64,000 nt of DNA from NCBI GenBank assembly GCA_949751835.1, contig CATKHK010000033.1:124001-188000 (forward strand), written 5' to 3'. Made by a program: the position numbers and the translations under genes. This document shows, piece by piece, positions 55,690 to 64,000 of the stretch (position 1 is the stretch's first letter; each line of letters opens with the position of its first letter). The notes under the pieces are model-generated. The model searched no databases. It saw nothing but the letters and a program-made list of their open reading frames with translations, and was not told where the DNA came from. This DNA comes from Blepharisma japonicum. Its lineage: Eukaryota; Ciliophora; Heterotrichea; Heterotrichida; Blepharismidae.

Positions 55690-56958
55690 TTACATGCGCT
55701 TTTTGAGACTGAAATAGCCGATTAATGCTGCTGCTGCCAATGGGACGATAGCTATTTTTGATAGTCTGCCTTTCAATTTTTCTTTTTTCGCTCTCTCTTT
55801 CTTTTGTTTTTTAAGTTGGCTTTGCTCCAAAAATACACGGTCAGACAAAATCTTTGTACTTTTTAATGCTGATTGGAGAAAATATCCAATTAAAAACCTA
55901 TTGAACAATAAATAATCACAATGCCTAGGGTTATTCATATCAGCGATTCCTCAAGGATATTGTCGTCCGTAAATATATCTTTCATTCGACTCCACACAGG
56001 TTATCCCAGAAATAATTGCAAATGGCGGAGATAATCCTAGCGGCCCAGAAAACAGCTCATCTTTCAAAGATCCCAAACAGCTCACGCAATCAAAAAAAAT
56101 TATATCTTCGTCTTGTGCTTGCTTAATAATATTTTTCTTAAAACTTTTTATTTCTTCAATTGTGCAAATGTCTGCTTTTGCTAAAATAGGGATAACATTC
56201 ACGTATTTTTGTAAGATTTTTAATGCATAAATATCATTTTCTTTCAATTTTGGACCCTCAACAAAGTACATGCAAAGATGAATCCTTGTGTCATCTTTAA
56301 TTGTTTCTGAGTTTGAAGAATTTCGCTTGTAAAATAGCTTGATTTGTGTGATCAGGAATCTCTCTATATAATTGGTCCATGCTTTTATATCTTTGAATTC
56401 AGCACCATAGCCAGGGGTGTCAACCATATCAACTAGCAAAGTCAGGTTTTCTAATGTTTTCACTGCTTTATTATGGGTAATATCTCTTGTGGTTGGATAA
56501 ATTCCCTTGTCTTCATGAAAAATAGAGCTGGAGATGTCAAAAAATTTGAGTGCAAGGTAGGCTTGAATAAAAGTGGATTTCCCTAAGCCAGAATCTCCAG
56601 CCAGCATTATATTAAAATCAACTCTGCCTTCTAATCCGAGGCTAAGTAAAATGTTCATATCATGATCTAAAGTATCACTTGAAAGACTTGAGGGTGAGGA
56701 ATTTGTGTTGCTAGAATCAAAATAGACTGATTTTACTGTGGAGGTAGATGATATTTTACGAAAGAGATAAGGCTCACTTTGCTCTTCTTGATTATAATAC
56801 ATCATGGCTAAAGGCATGTTTTCTTGGATTTCTTGTAGCTCCTCAATATTATGAATTTGGTTGTCTCTTAGGAATTTCGCCATGATAGATTCCTCTTCAG
56901 GTAAGTTTAAAACTTGCTCTAAATTTTCACGAGTCAGATTTCTTTTCCCAGACATCAT
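55690..56958 (-). CDS. Septin with C-terminal membrane anchor
   Basis: 422 residues once the TGA at 55951 is read as Trp (GRQYPWGIADMNNPRHCDY, the septin unique element). The P-loop is AGDSGLGKSTFIQAYL, G3 is DTPGYGAEF and G4 is ILAKADIC. The final segment has a coiled-coil-like QLKKQKKERAKKEKLKG followed by a hydrophobic helix LSKIAIVPLAAAALIGYF and KKRM, that is, a tail anchor. Membrane-anchored septins are known from ciliates. It is on the opposite strand from Rab21, 24 bp away. Confidence 0.92.
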
Positions 56959-57089
56959 TGTTTTTAATTTTTAGATGCAAAAAGAAAAATATAAATTAAT
57001 GCAAAGTTTATTATAAAATTAAAGAAGATTAGCAAATATCTCAATTAATTTAAAAACTACTGATTATTAAATTTATGGCAAAGATGGAG

Positions 57090-58028
57090 TTAATCTATAT
57101 CATATAATCCATAAGAATGTATATCAAAAGTAAGAAGATCTTCTGTTAGACCCCCTTTTATCATTGTTGCACATCTCTGGCTACTATTTTCTGCTATTCC
57201 TAAATAAAGGCTGCTGCTCAAGACAGAGCTCCAAGATTCACCAAATTGCGGTTTTTGCCCTCTGCCTTCATGAAAAGTAATTTTATTTGCTATAACAACA
57301 GCAAGTTTTCTGCTGCATGCAAGCTCCTGCAACTTAAGTCCAATTCTTGTCATAATTTTTGCTTTCTGAACATTACTTGCAGTTTGCATTTCTTTGAGTA
57401 AAAATCCAATTGAATCAATGACAATCAATTTGCAATTTAATTTTAAATATTTCGTAATGTTATCTAAAAGCAGCAATAGCTGCTGTTCCGAAGTAACTCT
57501 TATATAGTCAATATTTTCTCATATTTTTCTCTTATTTATTTCAATTCCTCAATTTTTAAGAAAATAATTAGCATATCCTTCTGTAATTTGCCTCAGCCTG
57601 GATTGTGAAAAATTTCCATCTGTGTCAATATATATGCTGCTCCCATTTAATCCTCCAAGTTCTTCAGGGATTTGAACTGTATGACAAATTTGCATAAGAA
57701 TTTGTGTTTTCCCCATTCCTGGGCATCCAACAATTTCATGAACCCCTCCTAATCTAATTCCGTTTCCTAACACTTTATCAATATTTTTACAAAGCGTAAC
57801 TATCCTATCATTGATGACTCTTTGGTCTCTTAAGTAGGAATTTATTTTATTTTCATATATGTGAGCCTGTTTAATTAGATCTTCAATTTGAACTTCAGAA
57901 ATTTTGGTTTCTTTTGATATGTAAGCAGGATTTGATTTCAGTAGGTCAGATAGACTTATAAAGCCATGCTTTAGTAGCTTGGTCTTTATAAATGCAGTTG
58001 TATCAAGTAATGCAATTTCTCCATACAT
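57090..58028 (-). CDS. RAD51C-like recombinase paralogue
   Basis: 312 residues with a RecA/RAD51 core. Walker A is EIVGCPGMGKTQILMQI, preceded by VLGNGIRLGGVHEI; Walker B is KLIVIDSIGFLL; and VQIPEELGGLNGSSIYIDTD resembles the RAD51C/XRCC3 segment following Walker A. The N-terminal helix-hairpin-like domain is short. RAD51 paralogues load RAD51 in homologous recombination, which fits ciliate meiosis. RAD51C versus XRCC3/RAD51B assignment is likely but not certain. Several TGA=Trp codons occur. Confidence 0.87.
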
Positions 58029-58380
58029 AAATAATTTTATAAATGAGAAAATTGTATGTAACTTAAAGTACTAGATTTCTCAAGAGCTAAGAAAATATTA
58101 ATTTTCTCAGAAAATCACCCAAAAAATTTAGTAATATATTTATTATCTGTAATAAATTTTAATTATATAAACCATAAAGATTAGAAATGGAAGCTAAAAG
58201 TTGAAATTCCAATTTTCCAGATGCAATTATTAATTAATTTCGGCTTCTCTCTTCAACAATATACTCCCAAAAATAGTTTTTAGTACTTTTAGTTTAAAAT
58301 TCAATTTAATATATCTCAAAAATAAATCTCTAGAAATATCAAAACCTATTTTTGGTGAACTATTAATAAACCAGCTAATA
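58029..58380. other. Divergent intergenic region, nothing recognised
   Basis: AT-rich spacer between the recombinase and FYVE genes. Confidence 0.5.
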
Positions 58381-59229
58381 ATGGACGAATCAGACAAAGC
58401 TTATCTTCGTAAGCTGAACTCAATTGACAGCTTTAGCAGCCTAAGTAGCTTCTCATCATCTCAAACTTCCTCGTCAAGCTTTATGAGCAAATCCTTATCA
58501 TTAAAGCCTGATGGGAGCCCAGATTTCAAAAACGACAACAAGTGTCACATTTGTGACAAAAAGTTCTCTCTCACCAACAGGCGTCACCATTGCCGTTACT
58601 GTGGAAATTCCATATGTGAAGATCACAGCATCAAGCGCAGTGTTAAGGAAGAAGGTAAAAAAATAAGGATGTGTGACAATTGTGACAGAGAAATCATTTC
58701 TGGAGAGATCAAGGACGAAATCGAAAACGAAATCAACAGGCTACAAAATGAAATTCTATTAGTTAGAGAACTGAATGAAAGACTAGCTAAAGAACACAGC
58801 GAAAAGTTCTCAAAGGTAAATAGCCTAGAAGCAGAGCTAACTAATGCAGAAAAAGCACAAAAACAAAAAGAACAGACTTTGCAAGACAAGCTAAATCAAG
58901 AGCTAGAAAGAGGAGAAAAAGCGAGAACAGATGTCGACGAGCTGAGAAGAGCTTTAGAGCAGTCCCACACATGTGAAAGAGAAATCGGCGACAAGTGCAC
59001 AGCGTACGAAGCAAGACTTGCAAACCTAAAATCTGAGTCAGAGACCTTAAGAGAAAGGAAAGAAGAATTGATCAACCAGGTTGAGCACTTGACAAACAAA
59101 TTGAAAGGAAGCTTGCCTCTTGACCAAATCAAGATGGTCCTCTGCCCCAGATGTCAACAAAAGCTGAACCAGACTTATCGTCCATTTTCTATGAATGGCT
59201 CAGTGCTCGAAGATGAAGGGGAGTCCTAA
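58381..59229 (+). CDS. FYVE-domain coiled-coil protein
   Basis: 282 residues. After a Ser-rich N-terminus, a FYVE zinc finger spans about residues 55-105 (CHICDKKFSLTNRRHHCRYC, with the PI3P-binding RRHHCRYCG and the closing MCDNC). A long coiled coil follows (about 115-250), and a final CxxC (LCPRCQQK) near the C-terminus. FYVE proteins bind PI3P on early endosomes and act as tethers or effectors, possibly with Rab21 or Rab11. Coding DNA here is less AT-rich than average. Confidence 0.94.
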   Translation: MDESDKAYLRKLNSIDSFSSLSSFSSSQTSSSSFMSKSLSLKPDGSPDFKNDNKCHICDKKFSLTNRRHHCRYCGNSICEDHSIKRSVKEEGKKIRMCDNCDREIISGEIKDEIENEINRLQNEILLVRELNERLAKEHSEKFSKVNSLEAELTNAEKAQKQKEQTLQDKLNQELERGEKARTDVDELRRALEQSHTCEREIGDKCTAYEARLANLKSESETLRERKEELINQVEHLTNKLKGSLPLDQIKMVLCPRCQQKLNQTYRPFSMNGSVLEDEGES

Positions 59230-59308
59230 AGGCTAAAGATAAAGACATGATCGAGTTTATGTCTGATTAAAATAGATTTGCTTTAATATGAAATGGATAT
59301 AAAAAGTA

Positions 59309-60190
59309 ATGGTGAAGCTTGAAAATTACACTGGTCTCACTAAGAAGCAAGAGGACCTATTGAAGAAAGGCTACTGCCACGGCAGTCTCGCACTCCTGAA
59401 TTTCAATCTTGCCCAAACTGACTTCACCTGGCATACCCGTGCTTCATACAGCAAAAATGGGACAAAGGAGCCAATAATTTCTTCATGGATTCAGTTCAAG
59501 CAAGGTCTTGCATCTTGGAAAGCCAAGAAACGCACAGACGGACTTTCTCACTTCGTTTTCGACTGGACCCCTAAGGACTACGTTGCGAATCTCAAATTGA
59601 AGACTGAGTGCAAGACTCAGAAGGTAGGATCAACTCCTCAAACTGAGCCAAGCTTAGCTGTTGAATATACTCATCCAAAAGTTATTGGAAAACTTGTCTT
59701 TTTGGGCGCTCCATTGGTGGTTAAAGGAAGCTTGACGTTGGGAACCCCTGCTTATGGACTGGGACTTGATGGAAAATTCTCAACCCACTCACAGAAGCTG
59801 ACTGCTTATAACCTTGCTGCTTGGTGGTTCAGAAAGCACTCAAGGTTGGTAGTAAAGCATGTAGGAACTAATGCTGAAGAAATCGCTTTAGGGAACTTGG
59901 AGTTATCTTATTATCATAAATTGAGCCCTAAAGTGCATGTGGCTACCAAGGTTACCAATGACCTCAAAGGAAAAGCAACCAACTTCGAGATTGGAGGCGA
60001 CTACAAACTTGATGACAAAACCTTAGTGAAGGCAAAAGCTGGAACTTGCGGAAGCTTTGCTCTTGGATTGGCAAGACAACTCAGTGACAACTTAAAGCTC
60101 ACCCTTTCTACAGGATTAGATTCTAAAGCAATCACTGCCTGCGACTTGCATGACTTCAAGTTTGGATTTAGATTCGATTATTCCCAATAA
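59309..60190 (+). CDS. VDAC: VDAC, mitochondrial outer-membrane porin
   Basis: 293 residues. The N-terminal amphipathic helix region YTGLTKKQEDLLKKGYCHGS parallels VDAC ([20 protein letters not shown]). The rest is alternating hydrophobic/polar beta-strands with Gly turns, ending FKFGFRFDYSQ, a typical last porin strand. It exchanges metabolites across the outer mitochondrial membrane. Its codons are unusually GC-rich for the window (many CTC, ACC, GGC), suggesting high expression. It is 79 bp downstream of the FYVE gene. Confidence 0.88.
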   Translation: MVKLENYTGLTKKQEDLLKKGYCHGSLALLNFNLAQTDFTWHTRASYSKNGTKEPIISSWIQFKQGLASWKAKKRTDGLSHFVFDWTPKDYVANLKLKTECKTQKVGSTPQTEPSLAVEYTHPKVIGKLVFLGAPLVVKGSLTLGTPAYGLGLDGKFSTHSQKLTAYNLAAWWFRKHSRLVVKHVGTNAEEIALGNLELSYYHKLSPKVHVATKVTNDLKGKATNFEIGGDYKLDDKTLVKAKAGTCGSFALGLARQLSDNLKLTLSTGLDSKAITACDLHDFKFGFRFDYSQ

Positions 60191-60699
60191 TCATAAAGAA
60201 AATAATTTCCAATTTTATTAGAGCATAATAATAAATTTAATCTGGCATAAATATCGGCAGATTATATGCATATTTAAGAGTGAATGGAGAGAATTTGCAA
60301 ATAAAAATTGTAGAAATATACTCCTAATATCAATTTTTTTATTTATGTTAGTAGTAAATTATGTGTTAATTTAATATTAAAAGCATATTCATTAATAAAT
60401 GAACTAAGCAAATTATATTAATTTACAAAAATAGCTTTTTAAAACATGAAAATTTATAAATTAAATTATATTTTTTGTTAAATTTTTGAAAAAGCATTCT
60501 CTTTTAGTTACAATATTTATTTGTTGCTATCCAAGGGCGGGATAAGCTAAATTGTAGTTTAACAAATAGCATCTTGTGATATTTAGAATAGAATCAAATT
60601 TAAATAATGCTTTATTTAAAAAAGCAAGCAATTTAATCTATTCTTTAATTTATATTAAGCAATGTGTTATTTTAATGCTTTTTATAAAATAAGAATGGC
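60191..60699. other. AT-rich intergenic region, nothing recognised
   Basis: About 510 bp. A short GC-richer patch (AAGGGCGGGATAAGC at about 60533) stands out, but I could not fold or name it. Confidence 0.45.
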
Positions 60700-62886
60700 T
60701 TACATTATAATAATTTTATTTCTTTTAAGGCCGCCTTCGATCAAAAGAGTCTTTATAAAATTGTTATAGCCTGAAGGACCACAAACCCAAGTTAAGTCAG
60801 GATTAGATCCAGCATATTTCTTAACCATTTCTGGGAAATTTATATCTTTGGCTTGCTTGTCTATCATCAAAATAAATTTGAACTTATCTTCACCCAAGAT
60901 TCTAGAAGTCTCCTCAAGTAGGTCGATACAAAATGCATCTTCAATGGACCTAAATGATGCAAATAGTGTAAGTTTGAAGGAAGGAGGATTATCTCTTGAA
61001 GACCATAAATGGTGGACAACATCAAAAAATGGAATTATTCCAGTACCTCCTGCAAATCCCAAGTAATTCCCTGAGTAATTGTTTAATAATAATCCAGGCC
61101 CAAGAGGTCCTTTTAATTCTACAGTATTTTCAGTTGATAAATTACTAAGATGTTGAGTCATTTTTCCCAGGGCATAAACTTTGTATATCAATTGCAAATT
61201 TCCTTCATTGCAGGCTGGGTAATTTTTGGATAATTTTCCAGTTTTATCTATATCTTGTGCCCAGTTATGGAGATTTGTAAAAAATGCACTGTAATATCTT
61301 GAAACCGTCATTCGCCCGATTTTTGCAGTAATTTTAAAGTGCTTTCCCATATAAGATGATTGCAATGGTCCTTGACTAAGTCGAAAATGAGGCGAACTCA
61401 ACGAAATAAGCCTTGTGGTTTCATTTAATGCATGCTGAAAACTGACTGCCCAGTGCATAGAATTGTTAGTTTCGCTTTCATCAAGTTTTTCCAGGTATCC
61501 TTCAGGATATGGAACTTTAGCAATTGCAAGTTTTTTAGTGTAATCAAATGCAGATCGAGAGTGTTCATATGGCATTAGCTCTCCATTAATACTACTGCAG
61601 CCTACCATATATTTTCCTGTATCTTCTCCGATATTGTCTTGTAGCATATATCCACCACCTGGATGAGAAGTGATAAAGGGGCCGACATTCATCACAAGCT
61701 CATCGCAAAACATCAATTTCGAGCCTTCATTTTCTATCATTTCCATTGCTTCCTGGTGGCTCATTTCCGGTAATTTTTTTAAACACAAAAACCCTGGTTT
61801 CCAGAATGCCAATTGATGCCTCAGCTCAAATAGGAACATAATTCCCAAGCAAATCGCAAGCATTATATCGTGCACTATCTCCATTGACATTATAGCAAAC
61901 CCATAAGTATTGTTCATTAAGGCTAAAATAAGTAGGCCATAACCAATTGCTTTGTGGGTTCTCCTTACTTGTGAAATAAGGCTAAAGATTGAAGATTTAG
62001 TTTGGAGGATTTTGCATATTAGACCTATAAAGCCTTGGCCTAATATTAGGCAAGTTATTATAAGCCCGAGTCTTGAATGGTATCTAGGCTTTTTCGTAGC
62101 CTGAACTGTTGGTGTGTGATGGATTTGATAAGCATATGAGACGCTTATGATTGTACCAATAATAATTATGGTAAAAGAAATAAGGTGGCACCAGTACCAG
62201 CATTTAAGGTGTTTGCCATATCTTGCGACCATAATTGCGATTGGAGCCATAATAGTCCAGAAAATTGTCATAAGAACCAAGTGAATTGCTAGTCCAAAGT
62301 ATTTACTGTCTTCTTTTGAAAATGATTCATTATCTGCGCTTCTGGCAAACTTAATCCTTCCTTGGGAATATGAATCATGTTCATCGAAGCCAAATGTTTT
62401 CCCCTTTTTATACCCTCAGTTAATGTCAATGTGTTTGTCTGCTTCTATAATTGTGTCTCATATGTCTCCAGTGTTTAAAAGTCTAGAAAAAGTCGCATTG
62501 ATAAAGGTTGTTGTTTCGCCTGTTTCGGGGTCTAGATAATTTGGATCATAGTATCCTGTAACGTCTGTTATATCTTCTGACCCACTCCAATAGTCAGTGT
62601 CTTCACTTGGCTCATCATGATTTTCCGACCATAAATCAATTACAAAAATTGGTGTTACTACATCTCCTCCTCCAATTGCAGCATACATATCACAACCGAA
62701 CATGGTATTGGCCAGTCCAATTCCACACCATTGCGCTTTACACTAAATAGTTCTTACAAGAAAATTGAAGGTAATGAGATCTCCATTGATTTGGTAACCC
62801 ATTTTCATATGGCTGTCAAAGGTCTTGTATATGAACCCTATGCTTGGACTCAAGAGAACATGAAGTAATGCTATCATCTTCCACAT
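60700..62886 (-). CDS. DOMON - cytochrome b561 - cytochrome b5 - b5 reductase fusion
   Basis: 723 residues with one 15-nt intron at 62743-62757. Domains in order: signal/N-terminal segment and DOMON (about 1-130); six-span cytochrome b561 with paired His spans (HLISFTIIIIG, RRTHKAIGYGLL, EIVHDIMLAIC); a cytochrome b5 with the heme motif HPGGGY and a later YEHS; and a ferredoxin-reductase module with FAD-binding MTVSRYYSAFF and NAD-binding GFAGGTGIIPFF and VCGPSGYN. It could pass electrons from cytosolic NAD(P)H across a membrane to reduce iron or other acceptors. Many TGA=Trp codons occur. Confidence 0.93.
62743..62757 (-). other. 15-nt intron in the DOMON fusion gene
   Basis: Minus-strand GTAAGAACTATTTAG, A at position 10. 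Splicing joins ITFNFL to CKAQWCGIGLANTMFG, restoring the DOMON core strand. The intron also ends in an in-frame TAG. Confidence 0.9.
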
Positions 62887-64000
62887 TGAATTATATTATA
62901 TTCATTCAATTTTCTAGCTTAATTATCATATTTGAATACTGGATATGACACTGGAAATAGACACAAACTAGCGTAAAAATCCAAATTCCGTTACATATCT
63001 AGAAAAGAAAACTATTTTAAGAAGAAAACGAGTATCCCTTCCCTTACTGATGTTGAAAACAAAAAGAAGATTTTATTATAAAAAGAAAAAACTTGTACAG
63101 ATGTTTTTAAAAAACCTAAGCAGCAACAATAAGAGTTAGTATTATATATGAGAAACATATTTTTTTAAGCCTCTTTTTAAGTCTTATTCAAGTAAAGATT
63201 AAGATCTAGATGATATAACTAAATTTTTAAGACTTTCTAAATAGTTTGATTTTCTTATATCTTCACTAGCTAATCCAGGAGTAATAACAGATTGAAGAAA
63301 TCGCACACTAAAGGAAAGCCGGTAAAGTTTTAAAACTTCAAAAATAAACTTATAGAGCTTGTAATAGCTTTATAAAATCTTTGTAATCTTCACATTCCTC
63401 AAAAAAAGTTTACCAAAGTCTATTGATATTGTGTAATACTCCTTTTCAAAAATATCAATTCAAATCTTCTCTATGCTGGACTATTCACTGACTATTTTAT
63501 TCAATAGATCAAAAATGGAGAAATTTTTTGACTGAATGTGACCTATTGCCAAGGTATAAGAGATTTAATAATAAATTAAGTATAAATTTATAATTTATTT
63601 GGAATAAAGCAGAATAATCTCTTATTCTTTCTAATTGTCAAAAATGAATAAGTTTGAATGGTTTTTCAAGAAATGAAACCTCTAAAACATAAATCATCTT
63701 TTTGATGTATATATATGCAATAGTATCAAAGGATTGTAAGAGACTATTTATTTTCATCTGGATATTGAATCTTCAAGCTTTGATTTCTTTCTAAGCCTAT
63801 CAGATAAAATTTTATTTTTTATCTAGTTACTATGAAAATAGCGCTGCATCATAGGATTGCAAGTTTTTGGCAGTGAAAGCACCTTTGTGTAGCCTTGGAC
63901 GAGAAATGGAAATTCTTTTCATTCTGAACTTTTTTTGCTTCATGCATCATTAAAGATTTATATTGGTTGAAAGATTATTTAAATTATATTTTAAGCTTAG
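62887..64000. other. Terminal AT-rich region, no gene supported
   Basis: Only short frames are present. Some stretches (Lys-rich near 63060-63130, Trp/Phe-rich near 63450-63590) could be decayed coding DNA, but no family can be named and no stable frame extends more than ~50 codons. Confidence 0.45.

Noticed and set aside
62887-64000. Decayed transposase-like gene at the right end.
   Set aside because: Only short, unconnected stretches look coding, and no motif of any transposase family could be identified.

Overview
The window reads as nuclear DNA of a heterotrich ciliate, most likely Blepharisma. Two features support this. First, in-frame TGA codons fall exactly where conserved tryptophans belong (DAGWGC of ATG4, IWDTAGQE of Rab11, YPWG of a septin, the SKP1 core), while TAA and TAG end the genes. 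Second, I find five introns, all exactly 15 nt, GTAA...TAG with an invariant A at position 10. Stentor uses the standard code; Blepharisma is the heterotrich known for UGA=Trp with 15-nt introns. Read with the standard code, most genes look shattered; read with UGA=Trp they are long, intact, densely packed and on both strands. Intergenic DNA is very AT-rich. I see no telomere repeat, tRNA or CRISPR array.

Layout. 0-9 kb: a secreted protein cut by the window edge, an E2F partner DP, a PX/sorting-nexin protein, two orphan genes, ATG4, an atypical CaaX GTPase, Hikeshi and an O-methyltransferase. 9-24 kb: a P5B ATPase, an NAAA/acid-ceramidase-like hydrolase, an SCP-type phosphatase, a NudC protein, a cysteine-less rhodanese with a CaaX end, an enolase with a presequence, glycine cleavage H protein, a broken vacuolar-sorting-receptor gene and an anoctamin. 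24-29 kb: a small secreted protein, the U2 snRNA gene, and a tandem duplication in which one Rab11 plus neighbour unit is intact and the other has decayed, then a PLAC8 protein. 30-39 kb is the most dynamic part: an intact F-box/LRR/ankyrin gene, a 1629-residue cysteine-rich LamG-like multi-span surface protein on the opposite strand, a second F-box/ankyrin copy interrupted by a 435-bp insertion, and the start of a third copy.

39-64 kb: HID1, SKP1, a protein with three helix-turn-helix-like segments, a histidine phosphatase, a beta-propeller-like protein, a coiled-coil protein, an SDR, two E2 enzymes (one diverged), a ubiquitin-like protein lacking the terminal GlyGly, Rab21, a tail-anchored septin, a RAD51C-like recombinase, a FYVE protein, VDAC, and a DOMON-b561-b5-b5 reductase fusion. 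The last 1.1 kb holds no supportable gene.

Functional themes are membrane traffic (Rab11, Rab21, HID1, PX, FYVE, ATG4, VSR), ubiquitin/SCF (SKP1, F-box family, two E2s, a Ubl) and mitochondria (VDAC, H protein, presequence-bearing enolase). These look like ordinary eukaryotic neighbourhoods, not operons. All product names come from motif recognition by eye; no database search was run.
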